Source: Hoplostethus atlanticus (taxonomy: Eukaryota > Chordata > Actinopteri > Trachichthyiformes > Trachichthyidae). From it: a DNA stretch of 64,000 nucleotides. This document shows positions 1-11,829 of the stretch, piece after piece. Position 1 is the first letter of the stretch; each line of letters opens with the position of its first letter. Both the position numbers and the translations under genes were made by a program. The stretch lies in the NCBI GenBank assembly GCA_034670405.1, contig JAXDDX010000023.1, forward strand, positions 1,445,501-1,509,500, in the 5' to 3' direction. The notes under the pieces are model-generated. The model worked only from the letters and a program-made list of their open reading frames with translations, did no database searches and was not told where the DNA came from.

Positions 1-92
1 TGTGAGGCAGCAGTGCAAGCACTGCGCCACCGTGCCACCGAAAGAAACTTACAAAGGTGATAGTCGACACCATGCGGGGATCGAACCCTCAA
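1..92 (-). repeat. tRNA-derived SINE head fragment
   Basis: Read on the minus strand, positions 40 to 1 give GGTGGCACGGTGGCGCAGTG followed by a GC-rich head. This resembles the polymerase III A-box region of widespread fish tRNA-derived SINEs, and the element continues out of the window. A B-box-like GGTTCGATCC, also on the minus strand, lies at 78-87. It is upstream of the A box in reading direction, so it belongs to a different or rearranged unit. Tc1 sequence begins at about 93. Confidence 0.5.
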
Positions 93-332
93 CCCTGAAA
101 AAACCTCCAGACCTCCAGAGAAGAGTTGCTGAGGCTCATGAGGCTGGAAAAGCCTGCAAAAGCATTTCCAAAGTCTACAGTCAGACAGATTGTGTACAAA
201 TGGTGAAAAATTCAGAACCATTGCTGCTCTCCGTGGGCGTCCAGCAAAGATCACAGGAAGAGCACACTGCATAACGGTCAAAGGAGGTGACAAAGAACCC
301 TGAGGTAACAGCTGAGGATCTGCAGGCGTCTC

Positions 333-539
333 TTGATCTGTGTCAACGAGTCCACGATAAGAAAAACATTAAAAAAGAGTGATGTTCATGGGATACCGAG
401 GAGGAAACTACTGCTCTCCCCAAAAAACATTGCTGCCCGTCTCAAGTTCGCTAAAGATCACCTGGATGTTCCACAAAGCTACTGGAACAAAGTTCTGTGG
501 ACAGACCCAATGTTATGTTTGGAGGAGAAAATTGTATGA
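333..539 (+). pseudogene. Tc1 transposase fragment, middle part
   Basis: This is the best-preserved stretch of the Tc1 transposase. It covers the end of the DNA-binding region and the start of the catalytic domain. It reads STIRKTLKKSDVHGIPRRK and later FAKDHLDVPQSYWNKVLWTD, where the last Asp is the expected first catalytic acid. The frame then shifts: the next conserved piece (YVWRRK) is in another frame, and most of the following roughly 80 residues of a normal transposase are missing. A functional family member is about 340 residues. Confidence 0.8.
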
Positions 540-636
540 GGAAATTATCAGGGTAACAGTCCATGATCTGAAGCTTAACAGAGGTTGGGTCATGCAGCGT
601 GACAATGGCCCCAAACACAAAAGCACATCTACAACA

Positions 637-850
637 GATTCAAGATTCAAGAAGTTTATTTGTCACATACACACACGAGGTGTGCAGTGAAATGTAAAAG
701 TGGCAATGCTCAGCAGGAATGTGCAAAGGGCAAAATAACAGGTTCACACTATTTACAATAAAAAAAAAAACCACAATATTTACAATATCACCTGGTTTGA
801 CGCCAGAATGTCAGAATGGCTAACATTCCACTAACCCTAGTGGAATGTTG
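637..850 (-). repeat. Retroposon-like insertion inside Tc1
   Basis: The Tc1 frame breaks at GATTCAAGATTCAAGAAG, a short tandem of ATTCAAG. TTTATTTGTCACATACACAC and sequence with GTGCAGTGAAATG follow. On the minus strand this looks like the 3' end and short tandem tail of a fish LINE or SINE. The right boundary is uncertain; a perfect inverted repeat at 822-849 lies close to where Tc1 sequence resumes. Confidence 0.45.
822..849. repeat. Perfect 12-bp inverted repeat
   Basis: AACATTCCACTA at 822-833 is followed by the spacer ACCC and its exact reverse complement TAGTGGAATGTT at 838-849. It lies at the boundary between the inserted repeat and the resumed Tc1 sequence and may be a repair scar or the end of a small hairpin element. 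Confidence 0.7.
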
Positions 851-1060
851 TGGCATGACCTGAAGAATTCATGGCTTCACATCCCAAAAATGACAATGAA
901 GTGAAACAGTTCTGTAAGGAGGAATGGTCCACCAGTTACTAAATCTCATGGTTGACACACTGTTTCCAATCCAAGCTGTTAAATGTTTGAGCAAAATGTT
1001 CAACAAAGACATGTAAAAGAATAAATCTTTGACATTCTGACATTTAGGAGCCATTTATAC

Positions 1061-3689
1061 AGGAATGCAAGTAATTCAAAAGGGCTCACGACTGTATGTG
1101 TCTAGCACATTGAACTGGCTCTTTTCTCACTGTGTTATGAACTTAAACATTGAGGCTATTGTTGTCTCTCTTCACTGAGATCTTTAATTAGTACATATAC
1201 TGTACACTGAGAAATGTTCACGAAATCAACAGCGCTCATATTGTCTCTCCATCCTTAACTCAACATGGAATCTATTTCTTGAGTTTTAAATATTTTCGAG
1301 AACTTGTGGTGCATAATATTCAGACTGAATGAGTAATTTACCTTTTTATTTGAAGTGCTGTTTGATGAACCCACAGAGAGCACAAGTAAAAATAAAACTT
1401 GCTTTCTTTTGCTCTTGTTTTTGAATATTAAAAATTGTAATAATATTCTGGAAAAGTTCGGGTGGAAAAGTAAGCAGTTCAACCACAGGTCAATATTAAA
1501 ATACCGCAGAGCAGAGACAGGGTTTGTCCTGAAGTCATTTGCCTCTTTCACAAAAGAGACGTGGCTATTTCCAAGGTCAAATAAAACGCCAGCTGCAGAC
1601 ACAACAGATTGCACTCTGTCTAGTGGGACTTCAAACGATTTTGCTGCACTCAAATTTACTCCATATTTCATGCTCAAATGTGTGTGTCAAAAGTAAAATT
1701 TGCAGACATATGACAGTATAAATGAAGCAAGATGAAATATGACAGGCTATTTGGCCTTTTTCAGTCAATTGGACTAAAGCATTTTCTTTAGCTGACTATT
1801 TCACCTACCATCTCCCTTGTCTTCGACTGGGCTGAGGATTTTGTCAAACAGGTCCAGTTTTCAGGCTCCTCCACTCAACTAAAGCAGCATGTTTGTTTTG
1901 CTGTGGCCTTTTCCCTGGGCAAACAGTGCTGCTGTCACATAGGGTTCCTGAGCCTGGCTGAGCTCTGAATACAGACATGGCCTGTCTATCAAAATGGCTC
2001 GGTCAGCACAATTCCTGCAGTGCAAAGAGACTTCCTCCCAAGGTACCCCCCCCCCCCACCCCACTCCTCCTCACCCGGCCTCTAATAGCACTCCACTTGA
2101 TGTGTGAGAAGCACAGCTTGTGGTAGACCACAAAACATTGAATCATTGTTTGCTGATAAAACACTCAACACAGTGAATGCGTAGAGTCCATCTCCAGAGT
2201 GATAGCAATGACTGCAGATGAGGGTATGGAAGTCAATTCCATTTAATTATAGCCACATATAATAGCATTGTGTTTACTACCAAGGGATTGTCAACTTTAC
2301 AGGATACTATTTCCCAGGTTTAATTCCATATTTCTCAAGCCACCAGTCTTGCAAGGGTTATCAACAAATAGGATTGGGGAGGATTTCGGTTCATGACTAT
2401 AAAAGGATAATCGCATGACTTTTCCCTCAACAGCTTTCTGTGAAGGGCTCACGTTGTGTAATTGGACTGGCTTCCCCAAATGAGATACAGAATATGAGCG
2501 GTGAATGCTATGTTTTTATTCTCTCTGTCCCTTAAATCATCATTCTCTACCGCAGTAATATAGCATAAATAAACAGCACACTTGTGACCTCAAACTTTTT
2601 TACCACATCATTATTGGACCCAAAAAAAAAAAAAAACGCAGAGAAAACAATAGTATACAATGTCAGGTAAGGCTTCCAGACAGGCTCTGTCAGCGAGACA
2701 AAGGGTCTCAATTCAACAATTACCCATCAACACGAAATCTGCACCCAGATAAAAATAGCATGCAATACATGCAAAGCTTGTTCTGACTGAGAAGCTACAG
2801 GCTACAGGCTGAAGTGAAGACTGTCAAATTAGGCACCAAATTATGCATTAGATGGAAAAGACATGGCTGGTAACTGGTGTGCTGTAGCGTAACACAAATG
2901 CTCTAGGAGGTAAGGTTGGAAGTTTGCTCCCCAATGTAATGAACCCTGACAACCCTGTGAAAAAAAACAGAAAAAAAACAATTATCACCAATTATCACAT
3001 GCCTCCAAATAAGAATTGTTTAGTCTGTTAATCTACACAGTGAATCTGACGCTCTTTTTTTAGGGGGTGAGTTTTGATAGGAGCTGTATATGGATTTAAT
3101 TTGTGTTGAACTGACAGCAGTGGTATTTTGAAATGCTCTCTCCCATATCCAAGACCCCTCTACACTAAATGTGCTCAATGTAAGATATCTTGATTGATGT
3201 ATTGTTGTCGAATTGACTGCAACCTGACTAGCAGTTAAAAAACGTAGACTTACTGAACATCTCCCAGCTTTGATATGGGAGAAGTTGGTAGGCTTTGTGT
3301 GAGATTGCGCACAAAATCTTGAAATTTGAGTTTCAGAAGACAGGTAATGATAAATAATCCTGGAAAGCAGGTAATATAGTGATGCAAGTGAAACCGCAAG
3401 TCTTTTTTTATAGTGCACTCTGTGAAAAGCCTTTACATTTTTAAATATGATTTCAAAGCATCCATACGGTCAACAGAGATGTTGTGTTTGATATGACATT
3501 TAATAGCTCTCTGATATGCGTATATCATGGCTTCCACACCAAACATCAATTGATCAATACTTTTTACCTTAAAAATACATTTTGGGAAATAAGCTCTGTG
3601 ATCAATCTGCCTGTTGTGCGATGAAATGATTGATTGCCAATAATGGCAATCAATCATCCCATAAATTGCCATTAGTGTGTTGTGTTTTC
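1061..3689. other. Gene-free stretch
   Basis: I see no gene here. It contains a C12 run at 2046-2057, an A15 run near 2622 and the perfect inverted repeat at 3626-3657. The minus ORFs at 1255-1677 (140 residues) and 3020-3418 (132 residues) match no family I recognise and lack splice or promoter context. The second has a faint LINE C-terminal flavour (FSVEGSWIW), too weak to call. Confidence 0.55.
3626..3657. repeat. Perfect 14-bp inverted repeat with 4-nt loop
   Basis: ATGATTGATTGCCA at 3626-3639, loop ATAA, then the exact complement TGGCAATCAATCAT at 3644-3657. It could form a 14-bp hairpin or cruciform. It sits about 30 bp left of the first L2 fragment. Confidence 0.8.
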
Positions 3690-4720
3690 AAGCTCCTCAT
3701 AGCAGCAAGACAGCTCTTCTCAAGGTGATGAATGACTAACAGCTGAGGTGAGAAAATCCTGTTTCGGTTCTCCTAGATCCTATAGTGCAGGTTTTGACAT
3801 AGTTGATCATTCTGTCCTACTTGAGCATCTCAAATACTGGGTTGGCATCTAATGCTTTTGGCTATAGATGCTTTCCTTCCTATCCTATAGTCTAAAATTG
3901 AGGCTATTGGAGAGTCTAGGTCATTATTGGCAAATGTTACCCGTGGTGTCCCGCAGGGGTCTATTCTGGGTCCAATTCATTTCCCAGTATATATGCTATC
4001 CTTAGGTCATATCATTTGCGAAAATAAAATTAGTTTGCATTGTTATGCTGATGATATCAAACTGTACTTCTACTTGTGTGAAGACAGTTGTGCTGTGTTG
4101 ACAGTTATGATGTGTCGTGTTTTCTACAACTCAGGAGAATGTGTGTGTGACTGTGACTGTGATCCATGTATTTATTTTGTCACACCATGACTATTGTAAT
4201 TCCGTTTTATTTAGAAGAAAATATCCAGATTACAGTCCAAAATACTGCAGCCAGTCTCCTGACATGAACAAAGAAGAGTATATATTACCCCATTTCAGCG
4301 GCCCAACATTGGCTGCCAGTGCAGTTTAGGATTGATTTTAAAATTGTATTGATCCCCCTCAAGGCATGTTTTTGACTTGCAGCTAGCCATATGTCTGAGC
4401 TTTTAACCACTTACAAGCCCTGAGATCTTCTGGCAGCACTCTTTTGGTCTTGCTCTTAGGCTGAAGGCTAAGGGTGATGGAGCTTTCTTCATCAGGGCCC
4501 CCAGGAGCTTAGTGCTTTAAAACACTTTTCAAAATAAATAAATATATATCTATATATAATATACTTTTTTAAGGTTTACCTTTTCTTGAACTATGGATTG
4601 TATTTTGTTTTATTATTATTATTTTAATTATTGTGTGCAATTTCCTTTTTGTATTTTATCATTTTAATGTATTACTCATGTTTTTATTTTTGCTTACATT
4701 TATGTATCTTTATCTTACAA
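3690..4720 (+). mobile_element. L2-type LINE remnant
   Basis: This is a 5'-truncated L2 non-LTR retrotransposon. Reverse-transcriptase pieces appear in order: TALLKVMND near 3707; FDIVDHSVLLEHL at about 3796-3834; GVPQGSILGP and then CYADD at 3940-4053, where YADD holds the catalytic aspartates. The C-terminal part follows in other frames, with DYCNS, a QHWLPVQF-like stretch and FRIDFKIV at 4187-4350. The AT-rich 3' tail fades near 4720. Stops and frameshifts are frequent, with a long gap between the VDHS and VPQG blocks. The copy is dead. It shares its family with the fragment at 44410-45215. Confidence 0.85.
3927..4190 (+). pseudogene. L2 reverse transcriptase fragment with YADD motif
   Basis: An 87-residue open stretch of the L2 reverse transcriptase palm. 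TRGVPQGSILGPIHFPVY covers the conserved block before the active site, and LHCYADDIKLYF covers the YADD catalytic motif. The frame then runs into unrelated low-complexity sequence (CVCDCDCDPC) where a frameshift has occurred. The ATG is incidental. A complete L2 ORF would be roughly ten times longer. Confidence 0.82.
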
Positions 4721-4724
4721 ATCA

Positions 4725-7700
4725 ATTACAAAGCCTTATAAGTGCTATTATTCTTATTATTCTTATTCTTATTAAAACAGAATGCCTTGTTTGGAAATAC
4801 ATGTTCATCACTCTTGGCATCTGAATCAGTTTCTGCCCACAGACAGAAGAAAAACATCAAAGTGGTTCTCCTCACAGTATTCAAAAATGAATTTGTGACA
4901 AGAACCCTAGTGAGTTTGTTACAATAAATTATTTAAACTGTATAAAATATTCTAAATAAATATTTTATAATTCAGTAATATAATTTATTCTTAGTAATCT
5001 ACACTCTACAGAACATATAAAGAAAGGCTATTTAGAGTTGGGTGAATGAACATACAATATGCCAAACTTTATGCTGGAGACAGAGAGATGAAATTGCTAT
5101 CAATCTTCTTGTTGCATAGCTTGTTTATCAAAGAGCTTATATGAAAAACTGTTGAAAAGACTACATCCCCCAGCTGACAACAGCCAGTCGGCCATCTTGC
5201 CCCAGATGAGGAACATTACTAATCAGCCAGGTGGGAGCCTCACCAAAAAGGATTTAAGGATTTAAGCTCTCTGTGGTTTCCAGAGTCCAAGAGAGGAGAC
5301 CATCCAGGGAGGCTGCCAAAGGTTCGCCACGCACCTTTGATTACTGAAGATGAGTTTACGTCGTTTTTCAGTGAATCATTTTGAATCCTGCCTACTGTGC
5401 GTTCTGTGCCAGGAATCTGCACACAGATTGTCCTTGTGACCCCTGATTTTTCCCCGAGGGTGCTACAGCACAATAAAGCATCTCCTCGTTCATCCTCCAC
5501 ATCCTGTGCTGCTAATGCCATCAATATTCAGCTTAATGGCTTCAAATCTACATTGTCCCTTTCTGTGTGGAAATTGATGTCGTAATGCACAGGGAGCCAT
5601 GGTATATTTATGGAATCGCCCCCTCTCTGTCCAAATCAATACTTTGATATATGAGTGAGTCTTCAGCATATTTTTATTCTCACCTCCAGATTGGATCGCA
5701 CTTTAATTGGTGAAATCCATCCCACTGGTTAGGCATAATTCACATTGGGCACTGTGTAATTCACTAGTAATTAAAGCACTGTGTTAAGAGACAGGGTTGT
5801 TTCAATTAATTGCAGCTAGACTCCCCAAATGTAGATAAAAATCAATGGAATATTCCTCTCTATTCATAATTAGTATTATTAGTAGTATTTCAGAGGCGAA
5901 ATTGAAAAATTGCCGACTGGCCCAAAAGTAATAACCTTTACTTAGACAAGACCCTTTACAAGACCGTATCTTGAGACTGCAGCACAGTGCTTGGTATCAA
6001 GTGTAAGACATGAACTGGCAGTGAAAATCGTTTTTGAGTCAGTTTTCTCGTGGGTTAATCAAAGTTAGACAAATTCAGCTAATGGGGCACTCCAGACATG
6101 AACGCATCTCAGTTTATCTGCAATCTACTTCAGTAAACACACAAACAAAATGATCAGAGCCTGGTTTCCCAGAAAGCATCTGAGACTACAGTTATCACCA
6201 ACAACCCCAAAATTCATTAGCTAGAACAATCCCTGCTGATTTATATTTATGTGATTTTGAAAACATTGTGACAGTGCACTGAGCACATTAGACAGGGCTG
6301 TACTTTAGAGGAGGGAATCAGGTCTGGAGAAGAGATTTGCCATTGCCTTCGAAAATTGATTTCTTTTGGTTGTAAATAATTAAATATGAGATAAGCTTGT
6401 GGGTCTGTAGTTTGCCTCTTTCAGGTCTCTATCCTCACAGCCTCTAGAAAGGCTATTTTTCTTTGTCTTATGTAGAAAACAGAGCTTTTCCCGATGCTGA
6501 CTGATGGTCACAGTGGGAAAAGCTCAGTGAGGTTTTACAACCGGCAAGTATAGAGACAAATCAATCAATCAGAATCAATCTTCAGATGACTAACTCCAGA
6601 CCGTTTTCAGATGCAGTGAACTGAGTAATGTGCGCTCAAATTGCAGAGTAACTTAGGGGAGTGTGAAAATCCTTTTTCTCTCTCTAAAGAAAATAGGCCA
6701 TCATCCTCTATTTACCACATGAAATGATTGATAAGGCAGAGCAAAGTGTCAACACATATTGTTTAGGCAGACGTGTCCAAAGTCATTTGCAGTCCTGTCT
6801 TATCTTTCCCTGAAATAGCAAATAACGTTTAATAAGTGGTGAATGATTGGTGTGAATTACTTGGTGGCCCATAACTATGCACGGTGATGAGGGAGCCAAA
6901 ATGATGATGAACGAGGCTGAACATCGCTATTGGGTGGCCGTGACCCATTAATGATGTTAGATGGCCAAATGAATTGATTGCATGTGTAAAAATAATAGTT
7001 TTCATTATATCATTATTGCTGCTTTAAGTGATTACTGTCAAACACGGTCAAGCACTTTTCCCAAACGCGGTGTCTCTATTAGGACGGCGTAATGCTCCAG
7101 GGACCGCATTTTCTAATCACGTGTATCATGCGTATTTGTCATGCAGAGAGCACCATAAGCCCGACGTTCAGGCATTATGCTGCTAGCTCTAGCATGCATT
7201 AAGATAACTGGCACTCCGTAAATATTAGTCTTGCTACACATTTTCAGCCTGAGTGACTCCATTCATATTAAGAGGTGACAAACAGATGGGATGTGCTAGC
7301 TACAAAAAAAGAGGCAGCGGCTTAGAGCTGTCAAATCAATTCTGGGAGAAGTTGCAATGCAGCCTGTGCTAAACGATCGCTTAATCAAATAGAAAATGAT
7401 GCCAGCACCATTTTTAGTTCAGAAAGAAATATATAACCCTGACAGTGTTATCAAGCAATCATAAGCTGAGACATTGAAAAACACACTGAAATCTGCCCGT
7501 TTTTTTTAGTTAATCTAAAGAAAAGGGAAAAGGGGTTTCAGAGTGCAATACATGCTGGTAAATATAGAAATGAGTTTTTCTTAACTAGCACGTCTAATTT
7601 TTGCTACTCCTAGATGATTCAAGCTGGTCTGTGGGTTAGGCAGGTGAAGAATCTGTGATTGTGATATTTTTTTTTCAGAACCAAACAGCATTTGATGTTG

Positions 7701-8060
7701 CCTAAGGGTATTTTGCTGGTGAATTCCTTGTCTAATTCGAGAGGATTACATATGACAAGTAAAATAAGAACACACACACACACTTGGGGAACCACCCTCC
7801 TTTTTAGATAGCTTGGTGACAGATGAAATACACAATGAAAGTTTATTCCCCTTGAAAAGACACAACAGGTCTTCAAAGGTGAGAAAATCATGTTTTCAAC
7901 CCCTTCGCCCTTTTCATGCTTCCCCCTGCAGCCACTCCCTGCACAGCTCATCACCTTCTTCCTCTTCATGTGAAAATTAGCCAATAGATGTCCGACTGAT
8001 AGATAAATATATAAATTACTTGGAAGCGCGAAGGCCTAGGCTTTAGTTCTGTCACCACAA
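4725..8060. other. Gene-free stretch with possible regulatory core
   Basis: No gene is seen. The part from about 5690 to 7400 is moderately AT-rich, free of recognisable repeats and dense in homeodomain-type TAATT/AATTA cores. In style it resembles conserved noncoding elements found around developmental genes. That is only an impression until aligned with other fish. The minus ORF at 5240-5524 and others here have no family resemblance. Confidence 0.5.
5695..5875. promoter_or_regulatory. Cluster of homeodomain-type TAATT/AATTA cores
   Basis: Within about 180 bp there are at least six cores: near 5703, 5734, 5757, 5769, 5804 and 5865, including CAATTAATTG. No repeat or ORF explains the segment. 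Candidate distal enhancer for pdzrn3 or a neighbouring gene; this is inference only. Confidence 0.25.
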
Positions 8061-8066
8061 ATATAT

Positions 8067-8084
8067 ACTCACTCACTCACTCAC
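8067..8084. repeat. (CACT)n microsatellite
   Basis: Four consecutive tetranucleotide units are visible. Confidence 0.8.
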
Positions 8085-9195
8085 AGGGATCTGCTTTGGC
8101 AGAGGTTGTATCGTGCTTGGAGGGTTTTAGGAGTAGGAGTTCTGAAGTCTCTGATGAGAGACACAGAGAGAAAGAGTGGGAGCGGGGGCTGTTATCACTT
8201 CGCTGGCAATTAATCCTTGTGTGTTGCACTCCCACATTTACTGTACACAGCTCCTGTGTTGCAGCCTCTAATTTACAGGCCGAGAGACAGCAGGTGTTCA
8301 GGGCAAAGTAAACAGAGGGGAAGTTGGAGGGAGGGATCGTCCGACCTGCTCCGGTCTGCCGTTATGTGGCTGCCCACTGGACTGAAAACAAGGAAACAAC
8401 TCTCTTGTGCATGCAAAAACTGTTTAGCCTTCCCAATCCAAGTACGAGACCAGGGCCTAAGGTCACACTTTCAGAGTAGGCTCTGCGAATGTTGCTTTGT
8501 CCCTGAGGCATCAACCAGCGAGGAAATTAACAGACACTTTGTGTTTGTCAGTCTGGTCCTGTGGGAGAGATGGCCGACTGCCACGCCGATCCTTTGTCTT
8601 GATCTCCTCAGTTGAACCACTCCATTATTCAAAACATCAGTTTACCCTCCACCCCAAGTGGTCTTCAATATCGAGTGAAGAAACCTCTTTCTGTGAGACA
8701 ATTACTCAATTAAACTAAATTTCTGAAACTCCTGGAGTACAGGGGCTACAGCCTATGCTGTATTTTAGCACTGCAACAGGAGTAGTGGTGCAGCCTCAGC
8801 TGCAGTAGTATAATTATCATCCTGTCAGATGTCATCCAGTTGGCCTCCAGACTCGTTTAAATGACCTTTACCACCGTTTGAACTTTCTCTCACTGTTAAA
8901 TATACATATTCTACATGAACACATGGTGCTCTTTTTTTCAGACACATTTGGCTGACATTTTCATGTGAATCACTGAGATGTGCATTTGACATTTTTTCTC
9001 CTATTTTTTTTATTCCGGAGGGCTCACCACCAGACTGTCCCTGTTCAAAGAGAGCTCACTAACGTCCATGTAATAACAATGATGCTCTCTTTGACTACGC
9101 ACTACTGTTCTGCTGCTCATATTCTGAAGTCCATGTACTTTGAGTATGAGCATTTGCCTCAGTGTGTATGGGTTTGCATATATGTATGAATGTTC

Positions 9196-9227
<32 letters not shown>

Positions 9228-11740
9228 CACCCGCCAGTTAGAATGCACCAGTTAGAATTGCATGAGCCAAAGATTCACATTTTATTTCTCTCCAGTGTTT
9301 GACATGACATGTCAAATCACATCTCACAGCAAGATGCCAAGAACGGTTTCCAGACCAGCAGCTCTTCTTGTCCACTCAACAGTGGCCTCGTTGTCATTTC
9401 CAGCCATCGATGTAGAGGCAACTGTCTGTCCAAAGGGATCTTCTGTAAGCCATGGAAATAACAATGGCTGAATGGGACCATGGGGTTGAACATGACCGTG
9501 GGGGTTGTGGGCCAGAGCAGTGCGGTAAATACAAGGCTAGCAGAGTGTGTGCTGCTAGGAGCAGCTGGTATGAATAGCTTTAGAAATGCTTGAGTAGGCT
9601 GTCAAAATGATGTGATCTGACATTTAACCATTTGTGATGTATGGAACAGGAAATATGGCGAGATAACCAAGGACAGCGCTATAGTTGTTTTGTGGCACTG
9701 GGGAGGAAGAGATATGACCTAAAGAAGTGTATTTGCTGGCAATAATGGGGCTCCTAGCGTGGATCTAAAGCATCTCATTTTGTAGACGTCATGCATCGTG
9801 ATCAGCGGAGGCTTTCACTGTATTTCCACCCAAAGATGCCTTTGAGATATGAAACACTGCCAGACTTGTGCTCTCAAAGATCCATGCACCTCCCTCTTAA
9901 GCAAACATTTGCATTCACCGCAGATCCGTTAGTGTATCAAATAGCCTTCATGCAAAGTGCACTCCTCTGAAAAATCCTTTGTCAAAGCTGATTTTCGAGC
10001 TCAAGGTTGCAAAATAATGCTCTGACCTCAGTCCACTTAAAATAAATAAAGTACAAACCATCCATTTATCAAACAAGCCGAGAAGTCTTCTTGAGAACGC
10101 ACTGTGCCCCGGATTTCAGCAATTATCATCTCATAAGTGCCAGTGCAAACTTGTCTTCCCAACATGAATTGCAGCATTAGGGTTATGGAAATTCATGTTT
10201 AATGATCTTCATACTTCATTTCACTGTAAGGTTTTGCGTGTTTATGCAGAGTAAAGGAAATTCTACTTTTCAAGGTCGTTTTAATGCTGCGTACTGTACA
10301 TAAAAATACACAGATACCAGTTACTGCGTGTAGTATGTCAGCAGAATATTAGTAAATGTGCTCTAACGGGGGTTTTGGAGTTGGGGAGGTGAGTACCACA
10401 CGGATAGGAACATAACATGTCGTGAAAATATCTGGGTTGTTTACTAGGGTGACCTTAAAACCAAGAACGCTAGTCATAGCCTCCATAGCCTCAGTGTCTG
10501 TCCCTTTTGTCTGCGAGCTGATTGGCTGCCCAGGCCTCCGGACACCCTAGTGCATGTTCACTCAGGCAGACGCTTCGCCTTGGAGCATGACTTCTGTTCT
10601 GTTAATGTGCAGGCTCGACGGTGACGTGGCCTGGGACAGCGCGGTGCACCGTCGTCGTCCACCTCCAATCTCTCCGTGGCAAGCAGCTCAAGCCTCCCCC
10701 CAGCGCCGTCAGCCCAACACTCAATCCATCAGCCGTTAAACATCCCACAGAGCAACTGCACGATTTCACCCGGGCCATCACTCTCCAACGAGAAATAGCC
10801 AGGTTGAGATAAAAGCAGTCTCTGGCCTTTTGTGCCCACTGATATGCATTTAAATCGTATGAGTGACAGATGTGGATACAAAAGAATGTGCTATATGCTA
10901 TGGGTAGAGGATAGTGAGTGAAACTGGAGAAAGGCAGATGAAAAACAGAGCCATAGATACAGAGTTGAAATGTTAGGTAGACGGGCTGGCTGTAGCGATG
11001 CTGCTGGAGCTGCAACATCTGAGAAATGTCTGCCAGTGGCTCAACACAAGCAAATAAATATAAATTGATTGGATGTGAACTCCCACAGCGCCTGCAATGT
11101 GCTATGCTGTTTATAGACGTGTGGAGATGCCAAGGGAAGTGCTATGGGCTTTCGAGAAAAGTGGTTGTCTGCACACGAACACGGAATTACCGGAGTAGCA
11201 CAGTTCAGCGAGGTTTTGACGAGTTCTTCCTTACAGGAGCGTATTAAAACACAGACAAATGTGAAACTGCAAATGTCTTTGTTGGGTCAGACAGAAAGAA
11301 TGAATAGCTAACAATGATGGATAGCGCGTCTTTGGCAATGCACTGTAAAATGTTTACTGTAAAGTTCAGTGTAAATGACTGGTAATAAAGCTAGCAGTAG
11401 TAACAACATGTTTTCATGTTTCAAATGTATTTAAAGGTCCATTATATGATTATGTTGCTCTCTAAAAATCACCAAATGACCAATATACTTTTTGTCACTT
11501 TCATCTTTGTCGAAGCTAAAATCAGATTTACATTAGTTGTTTCCACTGCATTGGTAGGTAGCATGCTATGTGGCAGCAATGGTGCCACACAAAGTTTCCA
11601 TAGCCGCTAATGTTGATATGGCAGCTAGAGGGAAAGAAATCCTCCTTGTTCAGGTTTTGATAAAATGATCAAATAAAAAACTCAGTCGGAGAGGAACAGT
11701 ATTATTGAAAAAGAGGTCATAGTTTCAAGAAATGTATCCA
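8085..11740. other. Gene-free stretch
   Basis: No exon or transposon ORF recognised. A (TG)n tract lies at 9198-9226. The overlapping short ORFs at 8096-8718 and 10554-11018 have no domains and look like chance openings. Confidence 0.55.
9198..9226. repeat. (TG)n microsatellite
   Basis: About 14 uninterrupted dinucleotide units. Confidence 0.95.
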
Positions 11741-11744
11741 TTCA

Positions 11745-11805
11745 TGTCTGAGACCGAGACAAATTAGGTCCGAGACCGAGACAAGATCAAGACTCTTTGG
11801 GGACT
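11745..11805. repeat. Short direct repeats of GAGACCGAGACAA
   Basis: GAGACCGAGACAA occurs twice in about 40 bp, followed by GATCAAGACTCTTTGGGG. This purine-rich pattern looks like part of a dispersed fish repeat; its class is uncertain. Confidence 0.4.
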
Positions 11806-11829
11806 CAAAAAATGACTCCATGTTAATCA

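Larger units (their letters stand above)
93..1060 (+). mobile_element. Tc1/mariner transposon remnant
   Basis: Fragments of a Tc1-family DDE transposase lie in several + frames. A helix-turn-helix-like start (RRVAEAHEAGKACKSISKVY) is at 119-180. The motifs STIRKTLKKSDVHG and YWNKVLWTD are at 346-511, and GWVMQRDNGPKH, around the second catalytic aspartate, is at 586-620. The block between the first and second aspartates is mostly deleted. A separate repeat interrupts the frame at 637-850. The Tc1 C-terminal and 3' noncoding part resumes at about 850-1045, with DNA resembling the conserved AGTTACTAAATC stretch that follows Tc1 transposase stops in fish. Terminal inverted repeats were not found. 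The element is inactive. Confidence 0.85.

Noticed and set aside
1255-1677. 140-residue minus ORF with an opposite 113-residue plus ORF
   Set aside because: Neither strand resembles a family I know, and both are open by composition.
3020-3418. 132-residue minus ORF with FSVEGSWIW, faintly like a LINE C-terminus
   Set aside because: Only a few residues fit and no other LINE motif lies in register upstream on that strand.
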